From NCBI GenBank assembly GCA_963764315.1, contig CAVXSB010000004.1, positions 1-64,000 of the forward strand: a stretch of 64,000 nt of DNA. Reading direction: 5' to 3'. The position numbers and the translations under genes were made by a program. Source of the DNA: DATLWN01 sp963764315. Its GTDB lineage: Bacteria > Pseudomonadota > Zetaproteobacteria > Mariprofundales > Mariprofundaceae. Below the pieces are notes generated by a model that saw nothing but the letters and a program-made list of their open reading frames with translations, was not told the DNA's origin and ran no database searches. Each line of letters starts with the position of its first letter. Within the stretch, counting starts at the first letter, position 1. Of this stretch, positions 27,267-34,221 are shown in pieces.

Positions 27267-27806
27267 ATGCGCATCACCGCCGGCACACTGCGCGGCCGCC
27301 GTCTGCCGTCCCCCACCCAATCGGATGTGCGACCGACGCCGTCGAAGGTGCGCGAGGCGCTGTTCAATATCCTGGGTAACATCGACGGCTGGCGCGTACT
27401 CGACCTGTTCGCGGGCTCCGGACTGATGGCGCTGGAGTCCATCTCGCGCGGGGCCTCGGCCGTATCCGTCGAGCAGGCGGCGAAAAGCTGCCGCGCCATG
27501 CAGGCGATCCGCGGGGACTGGGGCCTCGGCGAGCGCTGGCAAATCGTCACGGGCAGCCTGCCGACGGCGCTATCGGCGCTGCATGGACAATCGTTCGACC
27601 TCGTCTACGCCGACCCGCCCTATGCCCGGGGCATCGCCGAGCAGATCCCCGCCTGGCTGGATCATCAGGGCATCGCCGCGGCGCATCTCGTCATCGAGGA
27701 GTCGGCATCGGTGAGCCCGGCCTGGCCGCGGGGCTGGACGCCGGGCACCTCGCGGCGCTACGGTGACACCTGCCTGCATTTTCTCGCCCCGGAGGGACAC
27801 CCGTGA
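27267..27806 (+). CDS. rsmD: 16S rRNA (guanine966-N2)-methyltransferase
   Basis: A 179-residue SAM-dependent RNA methyltransferase. MRITAGTLRGRRL starts the protein and RPTPSKVREALFNIL is the family signature. The SAM-binding motif is VLDLFAGSGLMALE, and catalytic DPPY is in LVYADPPYARG. It begins 25 bp after the response-regulator gene and overlaps coaD by 4 bp; the rsmD-coaD pair is common in bacteria. Confidence 0.93.
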   Translation: MRITAGTLRGRRLPSPTQSDVRPTPSKVREALFNILGNIDGWRVLDLFAGSGLMALESISRGASAVSVEQAAKSCRAMQAIRGDWGLGERWQIVTGSLPTALSALHGQSFDLVYADPPYARGIAEQIPAWLDHQGIAAAHLVIEESASVSPAWPRGWTPGTSRRYGDTCLHFLAPEGHP

Positions 27807-28276
27807 CGCGCTCGGCCATCTATCCCGGCACCTTCGACCCCGTGACCCTGGGGCATGTGGACGTCGTCCACCGCGGCCTGAAGCTGTTCGACCGCATCGT
27901 CGTCGGCGTCGCCGACAATCCGCAGAAGGCGCCAATGTTCGATCTGGAAACGCGTCTCGGCCTGGTGCGCGAGACCTTCGCGGGTGAACCGCGCATCGAG
28001 GCGGTCGGCTTCTCCGGCCTGCTGGTGGAGCTGGCGCACGAGCAACAGGCGCACGCCATCCTGCGCGGCCTGCGCGCCGCCTCGGACTTCGAATATGAAT
28101 TCCAGATGGCGACGATGAACCGGCGCCTGGACGAGCGCATCGAGACGGTGTTCGTCATGGCGCGCGAGGACTACACCTTCGTGTCCTCCCGCTTCATCCG
28201 CGAAATCGCCTCCATGGGCGGCGACGTTTCCGCACTGGTGCCGCCGCCAGTGATCCCGCACCTCAAAAAGGCCTGA
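27803..28276 (+). CDS. coaD: Pantetheine-phosphate adenylyltransferase
   Basis: A 157-residue nucleotidyltransferase of coenzyme A synthesis that makes dephospho-CoA from 4'-phosphopantetheine and ATP. The TxGH motif lies in YPGTFDPVTLGHVDVV (about 7-22) and the second signature is YTFVSSRFIREIA near the C-terminus. The GTG start at 27803 forms a GTGA overlap with the rsmD stop. Confidence 0.95.
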   Translation: MTRSAIYPGTFDPVTLGHVDVVHRGLKLFDRIVVGVADNPQKAPMFDLETRLGLVRETFAGEPRIEAVGFSGLLVELAHEQQAHAILRGLRAASDFEYEFQMATMNRRLDERIETVFVMAREDYTFVSSRFIREIASMGGDVSALVPPPVIPHLKKA

Positions 28277-28284
28277 GTCCGCCT

Positions 28285-29121
28285 CTACCTGACCAGCTCG
28301 ATGGCGGCCCACTCGTCCTCGGTGTCGATACGGTCCACCGTGAGCCCCTCGGCCTCGTAGGCAGCCTTCACCTCGTCGACCTGGGTGACCAGCAGCCCGG
28401 AAAGCACGAGCCGGCGCCCTGTGCAGGCAGCCAGTCCCGGCGCCATGGAAATCAATGGGCCTGCCAGGATGTTCGCGATCACCAGTTCGAACACCGCATC
28501 CGGCGGCGTATCGCCGAGCCGGGATTCCAGTTCCACGCCGTTGATGCCGGCATTGACCGCGGCGGCCTCGACCGAGATCGGGTCGTAGTCGATGGCGACG
28601 ATTTGGCCCACGCCCAGCCTGCCGGCGGCGATGGCCAGCAGCCCCGAGCCCGCACCCATGTCCAAGAGGCTGGCCGGCGGCTGATCGGCGCAGGCGCGCT
28701 CGATGGCGCAAAGGCACAGGCAGGTCGTCGCATGCTGACCGGTGCCGAAGGCCATGCCCGGATCGAGCACGATATCGATACGCCCATCCGTCGGCGGCGC
28801 GCGGAACGACGGGCGCACCCACAGCCGCTCGCCGATGGCCTTGCCCTGCCAGTCGCGCTGCCAGGCCGTCTCCCAGTCGTCGCCAAGCTCTTTCAGCTGC
28901 ACCTCGCCGGCACCGAGATCGCGCATCGCCGCCATGATGGGCTCATGCGCTGCCTCGGCCGGAAACCAGGCGATATAGGCCCGTGCGCCCGAGTCGGCAT
29001 CGGTCTCCTCGGCGGTGCCCAGGGCATGCAGACGCATGGCTGCGGCCGCGAACGCCTCCTCGCCGATATCGTCGATATCGCCGGCGGAGAGGCGCAGCTC
29101 CAGACAGTTTTGTACTTGCAT
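28285..29121 (-). CDS. prmA: Ribosomal protein L11 methyltransferase
   Basis: A 278-residue SAM-dependent methyltransferase that trimethylates ribosomal protein L11. An N-terminal L11-recognition domain (about 1-95) is followed by the catalytic domain: LDPGMAFGTGQHATT, then LLDMGAGSGLLAIAA, IDYDPISVEAA and the VIANILAGPL active-site motif. AAGGGGA upstream supports the ATG at 29121. It converges with coaD, leaving 8 bp between the stops. Confidence 0.94.
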   Translation of the reverse strand: MQVQNCLELRLSAGDIDDIGEEAFAAAAMRLHALGTAEETDADSGARAYIAWFPAEAAHEPIMAAMRDLGAGEVQLKELGDDWETAWQRDWQGKAIGERLWVRPSFRAPPTDGRIDIVLDPGMAFGTGQHATTCLCLCAIERACADQPPASLLDMGAGSGLLAIAAGRLGVGQIVAIDYDPISVEAAAVNAGINGVELESRLGDTPPDAVFELVIANILAGPLISMAPGLAACTGRRLVLSGLLVTQVDEVKAAYEAEGLTVDRIDTEDEWAAIELVR

Positions 29122-29174
29122 AATCGCGTCCCCTTCGGTGCAATGTGCGCCCTCATGGAATAGGAGTCGGCATC

Positions 29175-29894
29175 TTGCAGGATTTTCCGCCATACCGCAT
29201 GCGCATCGGTCAAACCGAACGCCTGAGCGACACCGCATGCGAGCATACCGTGGCCCGATTGACACTGGAACCCGAACTCGGACAGACACTGAGGCCCTTC
29301 ACCACCGGCCAGTTTCTGCGCGTCGGTATCCCCGGTGTGCGCCATCCGGCCGCCGCCTATTTTGCCATCGCCAACGGCCCCGAGGAGGCGACGCACTACG
29401 AGCTCGTCGTCAAGCAGGCCGGCGGCATCGGCACCTACCTGTGCGAACAGGGACAGGGCACCGAGCTGGAAATCGAAGGGCCGATGGGTAAGGGCTTCGA
29501 CTTGGCGCCGTTCGCCGGCAGCGACGTCTACCTGATCGGCGTGGGCACCGGCATCGCCCCCCTGCGCAGCGTCTGGCAGAGCCTGATCCGCCACCGCGCC
29601 GAATACGGCAAGGTGACAATCTACGCCGGCTTTATGACCCCGATGCACCGATTGCTGACCGACGAACTGGACTCGCTGGCCAAGCACGACATCGATGTCA
29701 GCGTCACCGTCGACACCGCCGACGACAACTGGGACGGCCCGATCGGCTATGTGCAGGACGCACTGACCTCCGACCATCCGGACGGGAGCAATGCCGTGGC
29801 CTGCCTGTCGGGCATGAGCGCCATGGTGGACGCCTGCCGCAAGACACTGCAGAATTACGGCTTTGATGAAAGCCGCATCCTGCTCAACTTCTGA
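29175..29894 (+). CDS. Ferredoxin reductase-like FAD/NAD(P)-binding oxidoreductase
   Basis: A 239-residue flavin oxidoreductase of the ferredoxin-NADP reductase fold. A FAD-binding barrel (about 5-100, GQFLRVGIPGVRHPAAAYF) precedes a NAD(P)-binding domain with GVGTGIAPLRSVWQSL (about 120) and CLSGMSAMVDACRKTL (about 205). No iron-sulfur cysteine cluster is present. The TTG at 29175 has AGGAG 8 bases upstream; an ATG at 29199 is also in frame. It is 13 bp upstream of ruvX. The electron partner is unknown. Confidence 0.78.
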   Translation: MQDFPPYRMRIGQTERLSDTACEHTVARLTLEPELGQTLRPFTTGQFLRVGIPGVRHPAAAYFAIANGPEEATHYELVVKQAGGIGTYLCEQGQGTELEIEGPMGKGFDLAPFAGSDVYLIGVGTGIAPLRSVWQSLIRHRAEYGKVTIYAGFMTPMHRLLTDELDSLAKHDIDVSVTVDTADDNWDGPIGYVQDALTSDHPDGSNAVACLSGMSAMVDACRKTLQNYGFDESRILLNF

Positions 29895-29907
29895 TCCTGG
29901 GCTGCAC

Positions 29908-30363
29908 ATGGCCGCAGCCACCGGGCTTTCCTCCGATTTGTTAAACCTTCCCATCCTCGCTCTCGACATTGGGCTGAAGCGCATTGGCGTCGCCGTTTCC
30001 GACCGGCTCGGCCTTTCTGCGCATGGCATCGCCTGCCTGCACCGGAACGACCGCGCCTGGCCGCGGCAGGCTCTGAAGCTGGCCGAAGAATATGGCTGCA
30101 GGGGAATCGTCGTGGGCCTGGCCCGCAATATGGACGGCAGCGAGGGCGCACAGGCGGCCGACTGTCGCGCCGCCGCCGCCGAGATCGCCGCGCAGACCCA
30201 ACTGCCGCTGGCCTTCCACGATGAACGCCTGAGCAGCTGGACGGCGAAGGAAAGGCTGCGCGCCCAGGGGCTCAGCGAGAAGAAGATGACCGAACGCGTC
30301 GACCAGACCGCTGCCGCCGTCATCCTCGAGGACTACCTGGCGGCACTGGGGATGCGCCGATGA
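29908..30363 (+). CDS. ruvX: Putative pre-16S rRNA nuclease / Holliday junction resolvase-like YqgF
   Basis: A 151-residue RNase H-fold nuclease that processes the 5' end of 16S rRNA. The first catalytic Asp is in ILALDIGLKRIGVAVSD; IVVGLARNMDGSEGAQA and HDERLSSWTA give the next acidic residues, and the last Asp is in ERVDQTAAAVILEDYL. In Pseudomonas ruvX also precedes pyrR-pyrB-pyrC. It overlaps pyrR by 4 bp. The ATG at 29908 lacks a strong ribosome site. Confidence 0.9.
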   Translation: MAAATGLSSDLLNLPILALDIGLKRIGVAVSDRLGLSAHGIACLHRNDRAWPRQALKLAEEYGCRGIVVGLARNMDGSEGAQAADCRAAAAEIAAQTQLPLAFHDERLSSWTAKERLRAQGLSEKKMTERVDQTAAAVILEDYLAALGMRR

Positions 30364-30875
30364 CGGAGCAGACCGTCTTCGAGACCGCCGCGGTCGACGC
30401 CGCTCTGGCGCGCATGGCCGAGGCCATGGCCGCCCCCGAGATCTGGATGATCGGCATCCGCCGCGGCGGTTCGCAGGTCGCCGACCGGCTGCAGGCGCTG
30501 CTCGAGGCCGCAGGCAGCACCGTGCACCGCGGCGATCTGGACATCAGTTTCTACCGCGACGATCTCGACACCATCGGCCCGAACCCCGAGGTGCGCCCCA
30601 GCAACCTGCCGTTCGACATGAACGGGCGCATCCTGTGGCTGGTCGACGACGTGCTGTACACCGGACGCACCATCCGTGCCGCCCTGGGCGAGATCTTCGA
30701 CTACGGCCGCCCGGCGGGCATCCGCCTGGCAGTGCTCGTCGATCGCGGCGGCCGCCAGCTGCCGATCGCCGCCGACGTCACCGGGCTGGCCCATGCCGCC
30801 TCCGAGGGCAACTCCGTGAAGCTCGACTACGACGACGGCGACTGGCGCATCGTCGAAAAGCGGGTGATGCAGTGA
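30360..30875 (+). CDS. pyrR: Bifunctional pyr operon regulator / uracil phosphoribosyltransferase
   Basis: A 171-residue phosphoribosyltransferase-fold protein. The PRPP-binding motif is LVDDVLYTGRTIRAAL (about 95-110), and MIGIRRGGSQVADRL and HRGDLDISFYRDD are family motifs. In Gram-positives it binds pyr mRNA; here pyrR and pyrB overlap by 4 bp, so there is no room for an attenuator in front of pyrB, and upstream genes also abut. Its regulatory role here is therefore unclear; UPRTase activity is likely. Confidence 0.92.
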   Translation: MTEQTVFETAAVDAALARMAEAMAAPEIWMIGIRRGGSQVADRLQALLEAAGSTVHRGDLDISFYRDDLDTIGPNPEVRPSNLPFDMNGRILWLVDDVLYTGRTIRAALGEIFDYGRPAGIRLAVLVDRGGRQLPIAADVTGLAHAASEGNSVKLDYDDGDWRIVEKRVMQ

Positions 30876-31801
30876 AGCCGCTGAAGCACCTGTTCGGCAT
30901 CGCCGAGCTCGACCGCGCCCAGATCGAGGCCCTGGTCAACCTGGGCGATTCCTTCATCGACCTGTCCCGCCGGCCGATCAAGAAGGCGCCGACGCTGCGC
31001 GGCAAGACGGTGATCAACCTGTTCTTCGAGAACTCGACGCGCACGCGCACCAGCTTCGAGATTGCCGGCAAACGTCTGTCCGCCGACGTCATCAACATCT
31101 CGGCCTCGACCTCCGCCACCAAGAAGGGGGAGACGCTGCTCGACACGGCGCAGACGCTGGCCGCCATGCAGCCGCACGCGCTGGTCATCCGCCACTCGAT
31201 CGCCGGCACCTGCCATTTTCTCGCCGACTACCTGCACGACACCGCCATCATCAACGCCGGCGACGGGGCCCATGAGCACCCGACGCAGGTGCTGACCGAC
31301 CTGCTGACGCTGAAGCACGCCATCGGCGGCATGGACGGGCGCGTGATGACCATCGTCGGCGACATCGCGCATTCGCGCGTCGCCCGCTCGCATATGCTGG
31401 CCGCACAACGCCTGGGCTACCACGTGCGCCTGGTGGCACCGAAGACGCTGCTGCCGGCGCAAGTTGAGCGCTACGGCTGCGAGGTGTTCCACGATTTCGA
31501 CGCCGCCATCCCCGGCAGCGACATCCTGTACATGCTGCGCGTGCAGACCGAGCGACTGACCGACAACTGCTATTTCCCGTCGATCCGCGAATACCACGAG
31601 GCATATGGCCTGAACGCGCGCCGCCTTGCGGCCGCCGGGGCCGAGGCGCTGGTTCTGCATCCGGGCCCGATCAACCGCGGCGTGGAGATCGCCACCGACG
31701 TCGCCGACTCGGCGCGTAGCCGCATCCTGGACCAGGTCGAGCACGGCGTGGCCGTGCGCATGGCGGTGCTGACGGCGTTATGCGGGGGAGGAGAGGAATG
31801 A
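30872..31801 (+). CDS. pyrB: Aspartate carbamoyltransferase catalytic subunit
   Basis: A 309-residue enzyme that makes carbamoyl-aspartate. The carbamoyl-phosphate site FFENSTRTRTSFE is near residue 50, HEHPTQVLTDLLT near 130 and LHPGPINRGVEI near 265. The GTG at 30872 overlaps the pyrR stop (GTGA). Length and the absence of pyrI suggest a form without the regulatory subunit, possibly associated with PyrC, as in Pseudomonas. Confidence 0.95.
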   Translation: MKPLKHLFGIAELDRAQIEALVNLGDSFIDLSRRPIKKAPTLRGKTVINLFFENSTRTRTSFEIAGKRLSADVINISASTSATKKGETLLDTAQTLAAMQPHALVIRHSIAGTCHFLADYLHDTAIINAGDGAHEHPTQVLTDLLTLKHAIGGMDGRVMTIVGDIAHSRVARSHMLAAQRLGYHVRLVAPKTLLPAQVERYGCEVFHDFDAAIPGSDILYMLRVQTERLTDNCYFPSIREYHEAYGLNARRLAAAGAEALVLHPGPINRGVEIATDVADSARSRILDQVEHGVAVRMAVLTALCGGGEE

Positions 31802-33084
31802 GCACGCTGCGCATCACCGGTGGCCGGGTCATCGACCCGGCGAACGGCATCGACGCCGTGACCGATGTCTGGGTGCGGGACGGGCGTATCGCCGCCATCG
31901 GCGCCTCCGACCTCACCGCCGATGAGACCATCGATGCCGCCGGCAAGATCGTCGCTCCCGGCTTCGTCGACATGCACGTGCACCTGCGCGAACCGGGCCA
32001 GGAATGGAAGGAAGACATCGCCTCCGGCTCCCGCGCCGCCGTCGCCGGCGGCGTCACGTCCATGGCCTGCATGCCGAACACGCAGCCACGCCTGGATCAT
32101 GCCGGCGTCGTGCGCCAGATCGTCGAGCGGGGGCGCGAGGTCGGACTGTGCCGCGTGCACCCGATCGCCGCCGTGTCCAAGAATCTGGAGGGCAAGGAGC
32201 TGACGGAGATGCGCGAGCTGGTGCGCGCCGGCGCCGTCGCCTTCTCCGACGACGGCCGCCCGATCTGGCATGCCGGCGTCATGCGCAAGGCCCTGGAATA
32301 CGCCTCGACCTTCGACTTCCTGGTCATCCAGCATGCCGAAGAGCTGGCGCTGACCGAGGGTGGCGCCGTCAACGAGGGCTGGATCTCCACCCAACTCGGC
32401 GTCACCGGCATGCCGGCCGAGGGCGAGGACGCCATCATCGCCCGCGACATCATGCTCGCGCGCAAGGCCGATGCCCGCTACCACGTCGCCCATATTTCCA
32501 CCACGGGAGCCGTCGAGCTCGTACGCCAGGCTAAGGCCCGGGGTCTGAAGGTGACGGCCGAGGCCGCGCCCCACCACTTCGCCCTGACCGAGGACGAGGT
32601 GCTGAATTACAACGCCGATGCCAAGATGAGTCCGCCGCTGCGCACCGAGGCTGACCGGCAGGCGGTCATCGCGGGGCTGGGCGACGGCACCATCGACGCC
32701 ATCGCCACCGACCATGCCCCGCACCACGAGGACGACAAACGCTGCGGCCTGTCCTGTGCCGCCTTCGGTATCGTCGGCCTGGAAACGCTGCTGCCGGTGT
32801 CGCTCGATCTGGTGCGTGCCGGCGTGCTGTCGCTGCCGGACATGATCGCCAAGATCACGCATGTGCCGGCTGGCTTGCTGAACCTCGAGGCCGGCACCCT
32901 GGGCGTCGGCAGGCCTGCCGACATCACCATCTTCGATGCCCAGGCGCGCTGGACGCTGGATCGGGCGCAGCTGTTCTCCAAGAGCCGCAATACCCCCTGG
33001 CACGGGCGGGAAATGACCGGCCGCGTCACACACACACTGCTGGCCGGCCGGTCCGTGTTCGCCGACGGAGCCATCCTTGGCTGA
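31798..33084 (+). CDS. pyrC: Dihydroorotase, type I
   Basis: A 428-residue amidohydrolase that cyclises carbamoyl-aspartate. Zinc ligands HVH in GFVDMHVHLREPGQE (about 58-66), histidines in IQHAEELAL and RYHVAHISTTGA, and the catalytic Asp in IATDHAPHHEDDK are all present. The intact zinc motifs argue that this is an active enzyme rather than the inert PyrC-like partner found with PyrB in some Pseudomonas. The ATG at 31798 overlaps pyrB by 4 bp. Confidence 0.94.
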   Translation: MSTLRITGGRVIDPANGIDAVTDVWVRDGRIAAIGASDLTADETIDAAGKIVAPGFVDMHVHLREPGQEWKEDIASGSRAAVAGGVTSMACMPNTQPRLDHAGVVRQIVERGREVGLCRVHPIAAVSKNLEGKELTEMRELVRAGAVAFSDDGRPIWHAGVMRKALEYASTFDFLVIQHAEELALTEGGAVNEGWISTQLGVTGMPAEGEDAIIARDIMLARKADARYHVAHISTTGAVELVRQAKARGLKVTAEAAPHHFALTEDEVLNYNADAKMSPPLRTEADRQAVIAGLGDGTIDAIATDHAPHHEDDKRCGLSCAAFGIVGLETLLPVSLDLVRAGVLSLPDMIAKITHVPAGLLNLEAGTLGVGRPADITIFDAQARWTLDRAQLFSKSRNTPWHGREMTGRVTHTLLAGRSVFADGAILG

Positions 33085-33949
33085 GCCTTACCGCAACACC
33101 ATTTTCGAGGAAGAGGCCGGCATCGTCGCCAACGCCATGCACCCTGGCGGCCAGTTCATCATGCGTTTGCTTGCGCCGAAGATCGCCGCCGCCGCCCTGC
33201 CCGGCCAGTTCGTGCATGTGCGCGTGTCGCCCGAGCGGCCGATGCGCCGCCCGATTTCCATCATGCAGACCGATCCGGACAAGGGGCATGTGGACCTGTT
33301 GATCAAGACCGTCGGCGAGGGCACCCGGCTTCTGGCCGAACGCAAGGCAGGCGAATCCATCGCCTGCATGGGCCCGATCGGCCGCCCCTTCGACCTGACG
33401 GACACATCCCTGCGCTATGTGCTGATCGGCGGCGGCGTCGGCATCCCGCCGATGATCTTTGCCGCCCAGCGCCTGCGCGGGCAGGCCGAGCTCGCACTCT
33501 TCGCCGGTTCCGAGGTGGAGTTCCCGTTCGCCCTGAAGCCCAGCGCCTATATGCTGCCCGGCATCAACGGCAACGCCATCCTCGGCATCACCTCGCTGGA
33601 GGCATGGGGCGTGCCCTCGCGGCTCGCCTCGAACGCCGGCCTGTACGGATGCTTCCCCGGGCATGTGCCGGAGCTGGCCCGCCATTATCTCGCGGCGCTG
33701 GATGCCGATGAGAGGCAGCGCACGGTGCTGCTGTCCTGCGGCCCGCACCCGATGCTGCACGCAGTGGCACGCCTGGGCCGGGAGTTCGGCATTCCCGCCC
33801 AGCTGAGCCTGGAGGAGCACATGGCCTGTGGCCTTGGCGGTTGCGCCGGCTGCGTGGTCAGGACCATCGAGGATGGCAGGGAATACTACCGCCGCGTCTG
33901 CGTGGACGGACCGGTGTTCGCCGCCGAGCTGCTGCCCGAATTCGCCTAA
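33077..33949 (+). CDS. pyrK: Dihydroorotate dehydrogenase electron-transfer subunit, PyrK type
   Basis: A 290-residue FAD/[2Fe-2S] protein. The flavin barrel is FVHVRVSPERPMRRPISIM, the NAD-binding loop is LIGGGVGIPPMIFAAQ, and the C-terminal [2Fe-2S] site has cysteines in MACGLGGCAGCVVR plus RRVCVDGPVF. In class 1B enzymes PyrK passes electrons from PyrD to NAD. No pyrD is in this window. The TTG at 33077 overlaps pyrC by 8 bp, so it is clearly part of the operon. Confidence 0.85.
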   Translation: MAEPYRNTIFEEEAGIVANAMHPGGQFIMRLLAPKIAAAALPGQFVHVRVSPERPMRRPISIMQTDPDKGHVDLLIKTVGEGTRLLAERKAGESIACMGPIGRPFDLTDTSLRYVLIGGGVGIPPMIFAAQRLRGQAELALFAGSEVEFPFALKPSAYMLPGINGNAILGITSLEAWGVPSRLASNAGLYGCFPGHVPELARHYLAALDADERQRTVLLSCGPHPMLHAVARLGREFGIPAQLSLEEHMACGLGGCAGCVVRTIEDGREYYRRVCVDGPVFAAELLPEFA

Positions 33950-34040
33950 GCTGCGCCTGAAGGCCCCCTGCGGCATTATGAATGCAATTTCACAGATGTT
34001 TCACGCCCGTTTACATCCTGGCCGCTACATTACGCATACG

Positions 34041-34184
34041 GGCAAGGAGCCTTGCCGGGAAACACGGGTGCTAGCAGACCACCTTTGTGTTCCGGAGCAC
34101 AGCAGGCCCCCGCACCCGTAAGTAGTATACCAATTGTTTTCCTCCTCCAAGCAAGCGGCGGCCTTCGGGCCGCCGTTTTTTTTC
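34041..34184 (+). ncRNA. Possible small structured RNA (unidentified)
   Basis: The segment opens with a perfect hairpin (GGCAAGG 34041-34047 with CCTTGCC 34050-34056). A long-range helix follows, ACGGGTGC (34064-34071) with GCACCCGT (34112-34119), enclosing an inner TGTGTTCCGGAGCACA hairpin. It ends with an intrinsic terminator. A TTTACA at 34010-34015 could be a -35 box, but no good -10 is visible. It could instead be a leader read through from pyrK. I compared it by eye with SRP, 6S and common riboswitch motifs and found no match. Confidence 0.4.
34155..34184 (+). terminator. Rho-independent terminator
   Basis: GCGGCGGCC-TTCG-GGCCGCCG followed by eight T bases: a textbook intrinsic terminator. 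It ends transcription from pyrK or from a small RNA just before prlC. Confidence 0.92.
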
Positions 34185-34221
34185 GCCTTGCCATGGCGAG
34201 GCACGGCGGCATGCTTCCCCC

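Larger units (their letters stand above)
33950..34221. other. Structured intergenic region before prlC
   Basis: About 270 bp with no coding ORF I support. It contains a TTTACA box, a tight hairpin, a long-range stem, an AT-rich linker and a strong terminator, in that order. See the ncRNA and terminator entries. Confidence 0.6.

Noticed and set aside
30875..31798. PyrR-dependent attenuator before pyrB
   Set aside because: pyrR and pyrB overlap by 4 bp, and pyrB and pyrC also overlap, so no leader with terminator/antiterminator exists there.
34041..34184. SRP (4.5S) RNA, 6S RNA or a known riboswitch
   Set aside because: The conserved GGUCAGGUCCGGAAGGAAGC-type core of SRP RNA is missing, and no SAM, TPP, cobalamin, glycine or c-di-GMP motif is visible. 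The segment is left unassigned.
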